From Amycolatopsis aidingensis (GTDB lineage Bacteria > Actinomycetota > Actinomycetes > Mycobacteriales > Pseudonocardiaceae), in assembly GCF_018885265.1 (NCBI RefSeq), contig NZ_CP076538.1:5802001-5866000 (forward strand): 64,000 nucleotides of DNA. Reading direction: 5' to 3'. The notes under the pieces are model-generated. The model saw nothing but the letters and a program-made list of their open reading frames with translations. It made no database searches and was not told where the DNA came from. Below are positions 32,610 to 42,269 of this stretch, one piece after another. Each line of letters opens with the position of its first letter. The first letter of the stretch is position 1. The position numbers and the translations under genes were made by a program.

Positions 32610-34712
32610 TCACCCGATTCCCGGAATGAGGCGGACGAGCAGGTCGATGAGCCAGATCCCGGCGAACGGGGTCAGCACCCCGCCGAGCCCGTAGATCAGC
32701 AGGTTCCTGCGCAGCAGGGCATGCGCGCCCGCGGGCCGGTACCGCACCCCGCGCAGCGCCAGCGGGATCAGCGCCACGATGACCAGCGCGTTGAAGATCA
32801 CCGCGGACAGGATCGCCGATTCCGGGGTGGCCAGTCGCATGATGTTCAGGGCGTCCAGCTGCGGGTGGATCGTCAGGAACATGGCGGGCAGGATGGCGAA
32901 GTACTTGGCGAGGTCGTTGGCCACGCTGAAGGTGGTCAGCGCGCCGCGGGTGATCAGTAGCTGCTTGCCGATGCCGACGATCTCGATCAGCTTGGTCGGG
33001 TCGGAGTCCAGGTCCACCATGTTGCCCGCCTCCTTGGCGGCCGAGGTCCCGGTGTTCATCGCGACCCCGACATCGGCCGCAGCCAGCGCGGGGGCGTCGT
33101 TGGTGCCGTCCCCGGTCATCGCGACCAGCCTGCCGTCGCGCTGCTCCCGCTGGATCAACGCGAGCTTGTCCTCCGGTTTCGCCTCGGCGAGGTAGTCGTC
33201 CACCCCGGCCTCGGTGGCGATGGCGCCCGCGGTCAGCGGGTTGTCCCCGGTGATCATCACGGTCCGGATGCCCATGGCGCGCAGCTCGTCGAAGCGTTCC
33301 CGCATCCCCGGCTTGACCACATCGGACAGCTGGATGACGCCGTGCACCACGGCGGTGTCCCCGTCCGCCTCGGCCACCACCAGCGGGGTTGCTCCGCGCG
33401 CACCGACCTCGTCCACGGTGCGGTGTACGGACTCGGGCACGGTGCCGCCAAGCCCGGTGACCCAGTCGGCAACGGCGCCCGCCGCGCCCTTGCGGATCCG
33501 GCGCGGCCCGAGGTCGATCCCGCTCATCCTGGTCTGCGCGGTGAACGGCACGGGCTCCGCGGCCGCCTCCCGCGCGTCCGCCCCGGCAGGCAGGCCGTGC
33601 TCGTGCTCGATCAGCTCGCGGATACTGCGCCCCTCGGGAGTCTCGTCGGCGACGCTCGCCGCCCGCGCGGCCGCCGCGAGTGCATCCACAGTGGAGTCCT
33701 CCGCCGGGAGCAGCGCCGTGGCCCTGCGGTTGCCGAAGGTGATGGTTCCGGTCTTGTCCAGCAGCAGGGTGGACACATCCCCCGCGGCCTCCACCGCCCG
33801 GCCAGAGGTGGCCAGCACGTTGCGCTGCACCAGCCGGTCCATCCCGGCGATCCCGATGGCCGAAAGCAGGGCGCCGATCGTGGTCGGGATCAGGCAGACC
33901 AGCAACGCGGTCAGCACCAGCACCGGTTGCCTGCCGCCGGAGTAGCTCGCCATCGGCTGCAGGGCGAGCACGGCGAGCAGGAACATGATGGTCAGCGTGG
34001 ACAGCAGGATGGTCAGCGCGATCTCGTTCGGGGTCTTGCGCCGCTGCGCGCCCTCCACCAGCGCGATCATCCGGTCCACGAAGGACTCGCCCGGCGCGGT
34101 GCTGATCCGCACCACGATCCGGTCGGACAACACCGTGGTGCCGCCGGTGACCGCGCACCGGTCGCCGCCGGACTCCCGGATCACCGGCGCCGACTCCCCG
34201 GTGATGGCCGACTCGTCCACCGTGGCGATCCCCTCGACCACATCGCCGTCACCAGGGATCGGCTGCCCCGCCGCCACCACCACCCGGTCGCCGACCCGCA
34301 GCCGGGTGCCGGGCACCTCCTCCTCGGTGCCGTCGGCACGCAGCCGCCGCGCCACCGTCTCCTTCCTGGTCCGGCGCAGGGCCTGTGCCTGCGCCTTGCC
34401 CCTGCCCTCGGCGACCGCCTCGGCGAGATTGGCGAACAGCACGGTGAACCACAGCCAGACCGCGACCAGCACGGTGAACACGCCGGGGTCGGTCACCGCG
34501 AACCAGGTGACCAGCACCGAGCCGGCCCACACCACGAACAGCACCGGGTTCGCCAGCTGATGCCGTGGGTGCAGCTTGCGCAACGCGGTCGGCAACGCGG
34601 CCAGCAGCTGCCGGGGACGGAACGCACCCGCGCCCGTCCGGCCGGTCTTCACGGCATGCTGCCGCCGCGCGATGGGCGGGGTGCGCCGGGGACGTTCGGT
34701 TGTCGTGCTCAC
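32610..34712 (-). CDS. kdpB: Potassium-transporting P-type ATPase subunit KdpB
   Basis: A 700-residue catalytic subunit. The actuator-domain motif is [13 protein letters not shown], the phosphorylated Asp lies in [13 protein letters not shown] (near residue 318), followed by the hinge motif [17 protein letters not shown]. About seven membrane helices are visible. GTG 34712 overlaps the kdpA stop as GTGA. An N-terminal basic extension of about 40 residues precedes the first helix. Confidence 0.95.
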   Translation of the reverse strand: MSTTTERPRRTPPIARRQHAVKTGRTGAGAFRPRQLLAALPTALRKLHPRHQLANPVLFVVWAGSVLVTWFAVTDPGVFTVLVAVWLWFTVLFANLAEAVAEGRGKAQAQALRRTRKETVARRLRADGTEEEVPGTRLRVGDRVVVAAGQPIPGDGDVVEGIATVDESAITGESAPVIRESGGDRCAVTGGTTVLSDRIVVRISTAPGESFVDRMIALVEGAQRRKTPNEIALTILLSTLTIMFLLAVLALQPMASYSGGRQPVLVLTALLVCLIPTTIGALLSAIGIAGMDRLVQRNVLATSGRAVEAAGDVSTLLLDKTGTITFGNRRATALLPAEDSTVDALAAAARAASVADETPEGRSIRELIEHEHGLPAGADAREAAAEPVPFTAQTRMSGIDLGPRRIRKGAAGAVADWVTGLGGTVPESVHRTVDEVGARGATPLVVAEADGDTAVVHGVIQLSDVVKPGMRERFDELRAMGIRTVMITGDNPLTAGAIATEAGVDDYLAEAKPEDKLALIQREQRDGRLVAMTGDGTNDAPALAAADVGVAMNTGTSAAKEAGNMVDLDSDPTKLIEIVGIGKQLLITRGALTTFSVANDLAKYFAILPAMFLTIHPQLDALNIMRLATPESAILSAVIFNALVIVALIPLALRGVRYRPAGAHALLRRNLLIYGLGGVLTPFAGIWLIDLLVRLIPGIG

Positions 34713-36373
34713 GCGAGTGCCTCCGCGATGGGACCGAGTGCGAGTGCCGGGACGAAGGTCAGCCCCGCGACGCCGACGATCGTTCCGGCGAGGACGGAAC
34801 CGAACAGCGGGCCGGTGGTCGGCAGGGTGCCCGCCGTGGCAGGGACCTTCCGTTGCGCGGCGAGGGAACCGGCGAGACAGAGCACCGCGAGGATCGGCAG
34901 GAACCGGCCCAGCAGCATGGCGGCGCCGAGCGAGGACTGGAACCAGTCGCTGGTCACGGTGAGCCCGCCGAACGCGCTGCCGTTGTTGTTGCCTGCCGAG
35001 GCGTAGGCGTACAGCACCTCGGAAAGCCCGTGCGGGCCGTGGTTGGTCAGCGCGCTCGCCAGCTCCCCCGGCAGCAGCAGGGCCACCCCGGTGCCGAGCA
35101 GCACCACCGTGGGCATGGCCAGCATGGCGATCGCCGCGCAGGTGACCTCGCGGCGGCCGAGCTTCTTGCCGAGGTACTCCGGGGTGCGGCCGACCATCAG
35201 CCCGGCGAGGAACATCGCGATGATCGCCAGCACCAGGATGCCGTACAGGCCCGCACCGACCCCACCCGGTGCGACCTCGCCGAAGAGCATGTTCAGCAAC
35301 GGCACCAGGCCACCCAGCCCGCTGAAGCTGTCGTGCCACGAGTTCACCGCGCCGGTCGAGGTCCCAGTGGTGCTGGTGGCGAACAGCGCGGAGGTGCCGA
35401 GGCCGAAGCGGGCCTCCTTGCCCTCCATGCCCGCGCCCGCCAGCAACGCGGCCGGGCCGTTCGGGTGGGTCTCCGCCCACCAGGCGAGGCTCAGCATCCC
35501 GGCCCAGATGGCACCCATCACCGACAGCAGCAGGTAGCCCTGTTTCCGGTCGCCGACCAGGGTGCCGAACGCGCGGGTCAGGGACACCGGGACGAGCAGC
35601 AGCAGGAAGATCTCCACCGCGTTGCTCCACGCGTTCGGGTTCTCGAAGGGGTGCGCGGAGTTGGCGTTGAAGATCCCACCGCCGTTGGTGCCGAGCTCCT
35701 TGATCGCCTCCTGACTGGCGGCGGGAGCCAGCGGGATGGTGTGCAGCGCGCCGTCCGGGCCCCGCACCGCCACCCCGGCCGCGAGGCTCTGTACCACCCC
35801 GAGCGCGACCAGCACGATCGCGAAGAGGAACGCGACCGGCAGCAGCACCCGCACGGTGCCCCTGGTCAGGTCCACCCAGAAGTTGCCGAGCCGGTCGGTT
35901 CCGGTGCGGACGAACCCGCGGACCAGCGCGATGGCGACGGAAAGACCCACCGCGGCGGACAGGAAGTTCTGCACGGTCAGCCCGGCGAGCTGCACGGAAT
36001 GCCCGAGCACCTGCTCCCCGGAGTAGGACTGCCAGTTGGTGTTGGTCACGAAGCTGACCGCGGTGTTGAAGGCCGTCCCCGGCTCGACCGCCCCGCGCCC
36101 GAAGTCCAGCGGCAGCAGTGGTTGCAGCCGTTGCAGCAGGTACAGCGCCAGGATCGCGACCAGGGAGAAGCCAAGCACCGCGCCGGCGTAGGTGGGCCAG
36201 CGTTGCTGGGAATCCGGGTTCACCCGGAACAGCCGGTACAGCCCGCGTTCCACGGCCCAGTGCCGCTCGGTCGAGTAGACCCGCGCCAGGTAGTCGCCGA
36301 ATGGCCGGTAGGCAAGGGCGAGCGCAGCGAGAACGAGGCCGACCTGGACGAGGCCGGCCTGGAGGTCGGTCAT
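34709..36373 (-). CDS. kdpA: Potassium-transporting ATPase subunit KdpA
   Basis: A 554-residue K+ channel-like subunit with about ten helices. Selectivity-filter-like segments include [14 protein letters not shown] and [10 protein letters not shown]. The N-terminal [21 protein letters not shown] and the [19 protein letters not shown] motif are also diagnostic. ATG 36373 overlaps the kdpF stop by one base (TGATG). Confidence 0.95.
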   Translation of the reverse strand: MTDLQAGLVQVGLVLAALALAYRPFGDYLARVYSTERHWAVERGLYRLFRVNPDSQQRWPTYAGAVLGFSLVAILALYLLQRLQPLLPLDFGRGAVEPGTAFNTAVSFVTNTNWQSYSGEQVLGHSVQLAGLTVQNFLSAAVGLSVAIALVRGFVRTGTDRLGNFWVDLTRGTVRVLLPVAFLFAIVLVALGVVQSLAAGVAVRGPDGALHTIPLAPAASQEAIKELGTNGGGIFNANSAHPFENPNAWSNAVEIFLLLLVPVSLTRAFGTLVGDRKQGYLLLSVMGAIWAGMLSLAWWAETHPNGPAALLAGAGMEGKEARFGLGTSALFATSTTGTSTGAVNSWHDSFSGLGGLVPLLNMLFGEVAPGGVGAGLYGILVLAIIAMFLAGLMVGRTPEYLGKKLGRREVTCAAIAMLAMPTVVLLGTGVALLLPGELASALTNHGPHGLSEVLYAYASAGNNNGSAFGGLTVTSDWFQSSLGAAMLLGRFLPILAVLCLAGSLAAQRKVPATAGTLPTTGPLFGSVLAGTIVGVAGLTFVPALALGPIAEALA

Positions 36374-36465
36374 CAGAATTTCTCCGGCCTGATCAGGGCG
36401 ATGAGCAGGTAAACGATCAGCCCCAGCGCCAGCAGGCCGCCGAGAATGTTGGCGGCGAGATTCAC
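36373..36465 (-). CDS. kdpF: KdpF small membrane subunit
   Basis: A 30-residue single-span peptide: [20 protein letters not shown] followed by IRPEKF, the typical KdpF ending. It stabilises the KdpABC complex in the membrane. GTG 36465 is the only reasonable start and overlaps the stop of the preceding small gene (GTGA). Confidence 0.88.
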   Translation of the reverse strand: MNLAANILGGLLALGLIVYLLIALIRPEKF

Positions 36466-36545
36466 AGGCGTTCCAGACCACGCAGGGTCAACGCCAGCAC
36501 GAGGAATACGCCGATCAGCAGAGCGGCATAGAGCAGGTCTGTCAC
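36462..36545 (-). CDS. 27-residue membrane peptide at the head of the kdp operon
   Basis: GTG 36545 opens a 27-codon frame whose product is almost entirely one hydrophobic helix (LLYAALLIGVFLVLALTLRG) ending ERL. Its stop overlaps the kdpF GTG as GTGA, the same coupling seen through the operon, which is the main support for it being real. No good Shine-Dalgarno is visible, so it may be leaderless or start differently. Possibly an extra KdpF-like subunit or a leader peptide. Confidence 0.5.
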   Translation of the reverse strand: MTDLLYAALLIGVFLVLALTLRGLERL

Positions 36546-36734
36546 GAGGACGAGCCTGCGGCCCGCACCCCGCCGGGCTGAGCAGGGCTGACGGCTCCTT
36601 GACGCGCGAGGCGCCGGTGTTTACGCGCCCTTGACGGGATGTGCGGCCGCGCACACCGTCCGGCCCCTCCGGGGCACGGAGCTTACGGACACTCACAACA
36701 CTCTTCAGCCTATTTCGTCTTCTCTAATGTTGAC

Positions 36735-36767
36735 CATATACCTAAGTTGGGTCGTTTGAGGTATATG
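36735..36767. promoter_or_regulatory. Candidate operator of the ROK regulator
   Basis: CATATACCT (36735-36743) and AGGTATATG (36759-36767) are perfect 9-bp inverted repeats 24 bp apart, in an AT-rich patch 30 bases before the ROK gene. TTGACC (36730) overlaps the left arm. The layout suits a dimeric repressor such as the ROK protein itself. The rest of the kdp-ROK gap (36546-36734) shows no clear feature beyond a short GC-rich hairpin. Confidence 0.55.
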
Positions 36768-36796
36768 ATTCGAGTAGGCGCACAGAAGGGACGCGC

Positions 36797-38143
36797 ATGG
36801 GTGATCGATGGGGCCCGGAAGCCCCCAGCATCGAGCTGCTGGACAGCTACACCACCCTGCTCGAGCTCGTCCGCAGCGGCACGGCCGAGACCCGGCCCGC
36901 GCTCAGCCAGCGCACCGGGCTCGGCCGGACGGCGATCGCCCAGCGCACGACCACCCTGCTGGAGGCTGGCCTGCTGGAGGAGGGCGAGCTGAACCCCTCG
37001 ACCGGCGGGCGGCAGGCACGGACCCTGCGGTTCCGCAAGGACGCGGGCCGGATCCTGACCGCCGAACTGGGCGCCACCGGGTTCCTCGCCGGGATCACCG
37101 ACCTGACCGGCACGGTACTGGCCTTCTCCCGGCACGACGGCGATATCGCCAGGGGACCGGACCCGGTACTGGCCGAGGTCGAGGCCGCGCTGGACGACCT
37201 GCTGCTGGAGACGGGGACCGATCCCGGCCAGGTGTGGGGGGTCGGACTCGGCCTGCCCGGCCCGGTGGAGTTCGCCACCGGGAGGCCGTCGGAGCCGCCG
37301 ATCATGCCGGGCTGGAACAACCACCCGGTCCGCGACCGGCTCGCCGACCGCTACCGCGCCCCGGTGTGGGTGGACAACGAGGTGAACCTGCTGTGCCTCG
37401 GCGAGCTGCGCACCCCCGGGCTGCCGCTGCACGGCGACCTGCTCTACATCAAGATCGGCACCGGGATCGGGGCCGGGATCACGGGCGGCGGCAGGCTGCA
37501 CCGCGGCGCCCAGGGCTGCGCGGGCGACATCGGGCACGCGGCCATCGCCGAGGACGGCGCCGCCGCCGACGGGCACCCCACCCCGGCCAACAGCACGGTC
37601 TGCCGCTGCGGCAAGACCGGCTGCCTCGAGGCCGTGGCCGGGGGCGCGGCGCTGGCAAGGGACGGCGAATGGCTCGCCCGCACCGGGCAGAGCCCCGCGC
37701 TGGCCGAGGTGCTGGCCGTCCGGGGCGCGGTCACCGGCGAGGACGTCACCATGGCCGCGCGTTCCGGAGACCACCATGCGGTGCAGTTGCTGGTGCATGC
37801 CGGCAGGCGGATCGGCACGATGCTGGCGACGATGGTGAACTTCTACAACCCCTCGACCATCCTGCTCGGCGGCAAGGTGTCCGATGCGGGCGACTTGTTC
37901 CTCGCCACCATCAGGGAAACCATCTACCGGCGCTCGCTGCCACTGTCCACACGGGAGCTCCGGATCGACCGCGCCCGGCTCGGGGAGCAGGGCGGCCTGG
38001 TCGGCGCCTCCTACATGGTGCTGGACGAGCTGTTCTCCACCCGCTACTTCGGGCGGTGGCTGCCGGCCGGTTCCCCCGCGGGAATGGCCGACCTGCATGT
38101 GACCGACGGCACCGGAAACGCCGCGAAGCTGAGGGTTCCCTGA
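36797..38143 (+). CDS. ROK-family transcriptional regulator/sugar kinase-like protein
   Basis: A 448-residue ROK protein. The N-terminal helix-turn-helix covers about residues 20-70 (ETRPALSQRTGLGRTAIAQRTTTLLEAGLL). The ROK domain has GVGLGLPGPVE, IKIGTGIGAGI, GDIGHAAI and the zinc motif CRCGKTGCLEAV. The full DNA-binding domain argues for a repressor of the NagC/XylR type rather than a kinase. Effector sugar unknown. It is divergent from the kdp operon but probably unrelated to it. A perfect inverted repeat lies just upstream. Confidence 0.88.
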   Translation: MGDRWGPEAPSIELLDSYTTLLELVRSGTAETRPALSQRTGLGRTAIAQRTTTLLEAGLLEEGELNPSTGGRQARTLRFRKDAGRILTAELGATGFLAGITDLTGTVLAFSRHDGDIARGPDPVLAEVEAALDDLLLETGTDPGQVWGVGLGLPGPVEFATGRPSEPPIMPGWNNHPVRDRLADRYRAPVWVDNEVNLLCLGELRTPGLPLHGDLLYIKIGTGIGAGITGGGRLHRGAQGCAGDIGHAAIAEDGAAADGHPTPANSTVCRCGKTGCLEAVAGGAALARDGEWLARTGQSPALAEVLAVRGAVTGEDVTMAARSGDHHAVQLLVHAGRRIGTMLATMVNFYNPSTILLGGKVSDAGDLFLATIRETIYRRSLPLSTRELRIDRARLGEQGGLVGASYMVLDELFSTRYFGRWLPAGSPAGMADLHVTDGTGNAAKLRVP

Positions 38144-38174
38144 TAGTCCGCCGTGGACGGCACAACTCGGGGCA

Positions 38175-38221
38175 GGTACGCGTTGTACCGGGTGAAGCAG
38201 ATACGAGCACCTCAAGAGGTG
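38175..38221 (+). promoter_or_regulatory. Two hairpins in the leader of the stress-protein gene
   Basis: GGTAC-GCGTT-GTACC (38175-38189) and CACCT-CAAG-AGGTG (38208-38221, outermost bases C and G at each side of the six-base stem) form consecutive hairpins. The second pairs the Shine-Dalgarno AGAGGTG in its stem, five bases before ATG 38226, so it could limit translation until melted. Confidence 0.4.
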
Positions 38222-38225
38222 AGAG

Positions 38226-38756
38226 ATGACCACGGCATTCACCCAGACGGCCTTCACCCGGTCCGCACGGCTCCCGCAGCTGCCCACCATGCCGACCGGC
38301 TGGCCCATCGGTTCCTATGACTCCTACGAGGGAGCGCAGCGTGCGGTGGACCACCTCGCCGACAACAATTTCCCGGTGGAGGACGTGACGATCGTCGGCG
38401 TGCAGCCCATGCTGGTCGAGCGGGTGGCCGCCCGGCTGACCTGGGGCCGCGTGCTGGCGGGCGGCGCGGGCTCCGGCGCCTGGTTCGGGCTGTTCGTCGG
38501 GTTGCTGCTCAGCCTGTTCACCCCGAACGCCGGGCTGCTGCCGTTGCTGATCGGCCTGCTCGGCGGTGTCGCCTTCGGGCTGGCGTTCTCGGCCATGGGC
38601 TACGCGGCCACCAGGGGCAAGCGGGACTTCGTCTCACAGAGCCAGCTGGTCGCCACCCGCTACGACGTGCTCTGCCAGCCGCGGAACGCGGAAGGCGGCC
38701 GCGACCTGCTGGCCAAGCTGGCGATGCGCACCGAGTACGCCCAGCCCCAGGGCTGA
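38226..38756 (+). CDS. General stress protein 17M-like membrane protein
   Basis: A 176-residue protein with the N-terminal stress-protein domain IGSYDSYEGAQRAVDHLADNNFPVEDVTIVGVQ, then two helices (AWFGLFVGLLLSLFT and LLPLLIGLLGGVAFGLAFSAMG) and a short tail. Family members are induced by heat, salt or other stress in Gram-positive bacteria; the biochemical role is unknown. Follows the ROK gene by 82 bases with its own structured leader, and ends at a strong terminator. Confidence 0.8.
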   Translation: MTTAFTQTAFTRSARLPQLPTMPTGWPIGSYDSYEGAQRAVDHLADNNFPVEDVTIVGVQPMLVERVAARLTWGRVLAGGAGSGAWFGLFVGLLLSLFTPNAGLLPLLIGLLGGVAFGLAFSAMGYAATRGKRDFVSQSQLVATRYDVLCQPRNAEGGRDLLAKLAMRTEYAQPQG

Positions 38757-38770
38757 GTGCCACAGCTGAC

Positions 38771-38805
38771 GGGAGCGGGCGGCCCCCGAGCAACCGCCCG
38801 CTCCC
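38771..38805. terminator. Strong bidirectional terminator hairpin
   Basis: GGGAGCGGGCGG (38771-38782) pairs perfectly with CCGCCCGCTCCC (38794-38805) around an 11-base loop, between the convergent stress-protein and HAAS genes. No T-run follows on either strand. Confidence 0.85.
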
Positions 38806-38813
38806 CACCCGGC

Positions 38814-39962
38814 TCAGCCGGGTTGTTTCGGGATCGCCGCCGTGAACGGGACGCCCTCCAGCTCACGGCATTCGGGGATATGGCCGTTGTAGCCGTTGCG
38901 GACACCGGCGTCGTCATAGGCACCGTGTTCCAGCCGCGGCCGGGGGAACCGGTTGTCCTCCCCGGTCTTGCGCTCGGCACCGGTACCCGGTTCGCAGGCG
39001 TACCGCGGCAACGTGATCGGGCTGCCGTCCTCGGCGTAGAGGTAGACGTCGGTGAGCGGCTTGCCCTCGGCGTCGAACACGTACACGTTCTCCAGCTGCT
39101 CGCCCCCGTACCGCAGCACCGGAGTGCCGTTCGATGTCCACGCCCCGGCCGGGTAGGGATCGCTGTAGTGCTGCGGGCCGACCACCCGGTCCAGCACGCT
39201 GCCGGTCAGGCCGAGCAGCCCGCCCGCGGCCACGGCGGAGACCGGGAGGATGTACCACAACCAGCGCCGGTCGGTGCGGGACCGCGGGCCCGCCCACAAC
39301 GCCAGCGCACCCACCACGGCCAGCAGCGGGACCAGCAGCCACCCGCCACGACTGCCGAACGCCAGCAGCCCCAGCACGACCGGGACGACGGCGCACACCA
39401 GCCACCAGGCCGGTTTCAGCGCACGCAGGTACCCGCGGATCCGGCCGGGCACCCCGTCCTCCGTACCGGGCAGCGCCGAGCGCAGGTTCCGCACCTCGGG
39501 CAGGCTGAACACCGAGTCGGTACCGAACCGCGCGACGTACCAGACACTGGCCAGGAAAAACGGGGTGAGCACCAGCACGACCGCGAGGCCGTCGGGGAAC
39601 CGCTCGAGGCCCCAGACATACGCCGCGATACCGGCCCCCACGGTGACCACGAGCAGGGTCCAGGCCGCGAACCGGGCGCCGAGCACACTGGGCCGCGCGA
39701 CGTCCTCGGTGGCCTGCGGGGCGGGCGGAGCGGGCGGATAACCACCCGCGGCCCGCAGCTCGGCCGCGTAGTCCTCCGGCGAGCCCAGCCGCTGCACCAG
39801 CGGCTCGATCGCGGCCCCGTCGCCGAGGTCGGCGCCGATCTGCACCAGGTGCGGGCGGACGTCCTCGATGATCTCCTCGACCTCACCGGCAGGCAGGTCC
39901 GCCAGCGCGGTCCGGACCCTGGCGAGATACGCCCGCACCGCAGGCGGGGTCGTGCTGCTCAT
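38814..39962 (-). CDS. HAAS-domain membrane protein (PadR partner)
   Basis: A 382-residue protein. The N-terminal cytoplasmic HAAS-type domain (VRAYLARVRTALADLPAGEVEEIIEDVRPHL, about residues 8-75) is followed by about six membrane helices and a soluble C-terminal region of about 110 residues. HAAS proteins are typically encoded with PadR regulators and act with them in membrane-linked signalling. Here the ATG at 39962 overlaps the padR stop (ATGA). Signal unknown. Confidence 0.75.
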   Translation of the reverse strand: MSSTTPPAVRAYLARVRTALADLPAGEVEEIIEDVRPHLVQIGADLGDGAAIEPLVQRLGSPEDYAAELRAAGGYPPAPPAPQATEDVARPSVLGARFAAWTLLVVTVGAGIAAYVWGLERFPDGLAVVLVLTPFFLASVWYVARFGTDSVFSLPEVRNLRSALPGTEDGVPGRIRGYLRALKPAWWLVCAVVPVVLGLLAFGSRGGWLLVPLLAVVGALALWAGPRSRTDRRWLWYILPVSAVAAGGLLGLTGSVLDRVVGPQHYSDPYPAGAWTSNGTPVLRYGGEQLENVYVFDAEGKPLTDVYLYAEDGSPITLPRYACEPGTGAERKTGEDNRFPRPRLEHGAYDDAGVRNGYNGHIPECRELEGVPFTAAIPKQPG

Positions 39963-40282
39963 GGTGTCGCTCCCAACAGCTCGTCCATCGTCTTGGCGAA
40001 GGTGTGCCAGGTCTGCGCCGATTCCGCTAGCCTGCGGCGGCCCAGCTCGTTCAGGCTGTAGTACTTACGGTGCGGGCCCTCCTCGCTCGGCACGACGTAG
40101 GAGGTCAGCACGCCTGCCTTGTACAGGCGGCGCAGCGTGCCGTACACCGAGGCGTCCCCCACCTCGTCCAGCCCCGCCTGCCGGAGCCTGCGCAGCACGT
40201 CATAGCCGTAACCGTCCTCGTCGCGCAGGGCGGCCAGCACCGCGAGATCCAGTACCCCCTTGAGCAGCTGGCTGATCTCCAC
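39959..40282 (-). CDS. PadR-family transcriptional regulator
   Basis: A 107-residue winged-helix repressor: QLLKGVLDLAVLAALRDEDGYGYDVLRRL, then SVYGTLRRLYKAGVLTSYV and HRKYYSLNELGRRRL. GTG 40282 is preceded by AGGAGG and begins MEISQLLKG, the usual PadR N-terminus. Translationally coupled to the HAAS membrane protein, which probably modulates it or is its target. Confidence 0.9.
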   Translation of the reverse strand: MEISQLLKGVLDLAVLAALRDEDGYGYDVLRRLRQAGLDEVGDASVYGTLRRLYKAGVLTSYVVPSEEGPHRKYYSLNELGRRRLAESAQTWHTFAKTMDELLGATP

Positions 40283-40374
40283 CGGCGTCCTCCTGTCCTG
40301 CGCGAGCGAGACTACCACGCTATGCACAGTAGTGCGGACAGCAGTGTCGCCGCCGTACCGGAGGTAGCTGTGGA

Positions 40375-41241
40375 TCAGCGCTGGCGGCGTGGCCTTGGCT
40401 GGCAGCGCGGGCAGAAGAAGGAGGAGCGGTTCATGAACACCTCCCGGCTGATCGGGGTGCCGCACCGGCGACAGGGCTCGTCCACCCTTCCGTACGCGTT
40501 CAGTGCGCGGTCGAAGTAACCCGACTGCCCGTTCACGTTGACATACAACGGATCGAAGGAAGTCCCACCGGCGATCAGCGCCTCGGCCATCACCTCGGTC
40601 GCGGCGGCGAGCACCGCGGCCGCCTGTGCCGCGGTCAGCTTCCCGGTCGGGCGCGCCCAGTGCAGTTTGGCCCGCCACAGTGCCTCGTCGGCATAGATGT
40701 TGCCCACTCCGGACACCAGGGTCTGGTCCAGCAACGCCCGTTTGAGCTCGGTGCGTTTCGCGCGCAGCGCCCGCGCGGCCTGCCCCGGCGAGAAGGCAGG
40801 GTCCATCGGGTCGCGGGCGATATGCGCGATGGTTTCCGGCAGCGTCTCGCCTTCGATCTCCAGCAGCTCGGACAGCGCGAACCCGCCGAAGGTGCGCTGG
40901 TCGACGAACCGCAACTCGGTGCCGTCATCGGCGAACCGGACCCGCACCCGCAGGTGCTTCTCGTCCGGGGCGGAGACGGGCTGCACCAGCATCTGGCCGC
41001 TCATGCCCAGATGGGCAAGCAATGCCGTCCCGGCCGAGTCGAGTTCCAGCCAGAGGTACTTGCCCCGGCGCCGGACCGCGTCGATCCGCAGGCCGCCGAG
41101 GCGGGCTGCGAAGTCCACGGGACCCGGTTCGTGCCTGCGCACCGCGCGGGGGTGCAGGACCTCCACCGCGGCGATGGTTCTGCCGGCGACGTGTGCTTCC
41201 AGGCCGGCCCGGACGACCTCTACCTCGGGCAGTTCGGGCAC
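40375..41241 (-). CDS. mutM: Formamidopyrimidine-DNA glycosylase
   Basis: Removes 8-oxoguanine and ring-opened purines from DNA. The 288-residue protein begins PELPEVE after the initiator, supplying the catalytic N-terminal Pro and Glu. It has HLGMSGQ, the helix-two-turn-helix [14 protein letters not shown], and a C-terminal zinc finger CRRCGTPI...FFCPRC. GTG 41241 is fixed by the required Pro2. It starts four bases after the rnc stop. Confidence 0.95.
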   Translation of the reverse strand: MPELPEVEVVRAGLEAHVAGRTIAAVEVLHPRAVRRHEPGPVDFAARLGGLRIDAVRRRGKYLWLELDSAGTALLAHLGMSGQMLVQPVSAPDEKHLRVRVRFADDGTELRFVDQRTFGGFALSELLEIEGETLPETIAHIARDPMDPAFSPGQAARALRAKRTELKRALLDQTLVSGVGNIYADEALWRAKLHWARPTGKLTAAQAAAVLAAATEVMAEALIAGGTSFDPLYVNVNGQSGYFDRALNAYGRVDEPCRRCGTPISREVFMNRSSFFCPRCQPRPRRQR

Positions 41242-41245
41242 CGCG

Positions 41246-41992
41246 TCACTCCCTGGCCGTGGCGCCCTCGCTGCCGAGCTCGGCCGAAAGCGCCCGCCAC
41301 GCGGTCTCGGCCGCCTTCTGCTCGGCTTCCTTCTTGGTGGTGCCCTCACCGTGGCCGAGGTCGCGGCCGGCGACCAGCACGGTGGCGGTGAACTCCTTGC
41401 GGTGATCGGGGCCGGTGTCCTCGACCTTGTACTCCGGCACCCCGAGGCCGGTGGAGGCGGTGAGCTCCTGCAGGCTGGTCTTCCAGTCCAGGCCGGCACC
41501 TCGCAGCGGAGCCTCGGCCAGCAGCCCGTCGAAGAGGCGGTGCACCAGCTGGCGGGCGACGTCGATGCCGTGCGCCAGGTAGGTCGCGCCGATCACGGCC
41601 TCCAGCCCGTCGGCGAGGATGCTCGCCTTGTCCCTGCCGCCGGTGAGCTCCTCACCCTTGCCGAGCAGCAGGTAGGCGCCGAGCCCGCCGTCGCCGAGAC
41701 CGCGGGCGACGCCTGCCAGCGCGTGCATGTTCACCACGCTGGCGCGCAGCTTCGCGAGCTGCCCCTCGGGCAGGTCCTGGTGGCTGCGGTAGAGGTGGTC
41801 GGTGACCACCAGGCCCAGCACCGCGTCGCCGAGGAACTCCAGCCGCTCGTTCGGCAGCAGGCCGCCGTTCTCGTACGCGTAGGACCGGTGGGTCAGCGCG
41901 AGCGTCAGCAACTCGGTGTCGAGCTCGACACCGAGTGCTTCGAGTAGTGGGGTGGGGTCCGCGGCCGGACCGCCGGGTGACTTACCCCCCAT
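41246..41992 (-). CDS. rnc: Ribonuclease III
   Basis: A double-strand-specific endonuclease for rRNA and mRNA processing. The 248-residue protein has the signature [14 protein letters not shown], a second metal-binding acid in [15 protein letters not shown], and a C-terminal dsRNA-binding domain ([14 protein letters not shown] to [13 protein letters not shown]). ATG 41992 gives the usual short N-terminus. rpmF ends 20 bases upstream. Confidence 0.95.
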   Translation of the reverse strand: MGGKSPGGPAADPTPLLEALGVELDTELLTLALTHRSYAYENGGLLPNERLEFLGDAVLGLVVTDHLYRSHQDLPEGQLAKLRASVVNMHALAGVARGLGDGGLGAYLLLGKGEELTGGRDKASILADGLEAVIGATYLAHGIDVARQLVHRLFDGLLAEAPLRGAGLDWKTSLQELTASTGLGVPEYKVEDTGPDHRKEFTATVLVAGRDLGHGEGTTKKEAEQKAAETAWRALSAELGSEGATARE

Positions 41993-42012
41993 CGTGGGCA
42001 GCTACCTCGGCC

Positions 42013-42195
42013 TCAGGCGGGCTCGACGACCTGCCGCCCGCCGTACTGCCCACAGTTCGGGCACGCGACGTGCTGCGGCTTGGGCTGCTTGCACGCACGG
42101 TTCGAGCAGGGCACCAGGTGCACCGGGCTCGCCTTCCACTGGGCACGGCGCGAGCGGGTGTTGGAACGCGACATCTTCCGCTTCGGGACGGCCAC
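42013..42195 (-). CDS. rpmF: 50S ribosomal protein L32
   Basis: A 60-residue ribosomal protein: [20 protein letters not shown] is the universal L32 N-terminus. The C-terminal half carries CSNRAC and CPNC cysteine pairs, so this is the zinc-binding (C+) form. It lies directly after yceD in the conserved yceD-rpmF-rnc-mutM order. Confidence 0.96.
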   Translation of the reverse strand: MAVPKRKMSRSNTRSRRAQWKASPVHLVPCSNRACKQPKPQHVACPNCGQYGGRQVVEPA

Positions 42196-42269
42196 GGCTG
42201 GTTCTCCTCATCAACATCTGCCCGCACGCGGGCATCATTTGCGCTTGCTGGGTCGAGCGGGGTGCTCGG

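Noticed and set aside
36683..36700. ACACTC direct repeat upstream of kdp as a KdpE site
   Set aside because: The two copies are nine bases apart, whereas OmpR-type regulators usually need about ten or eleven, and they are far from the first kdp start.
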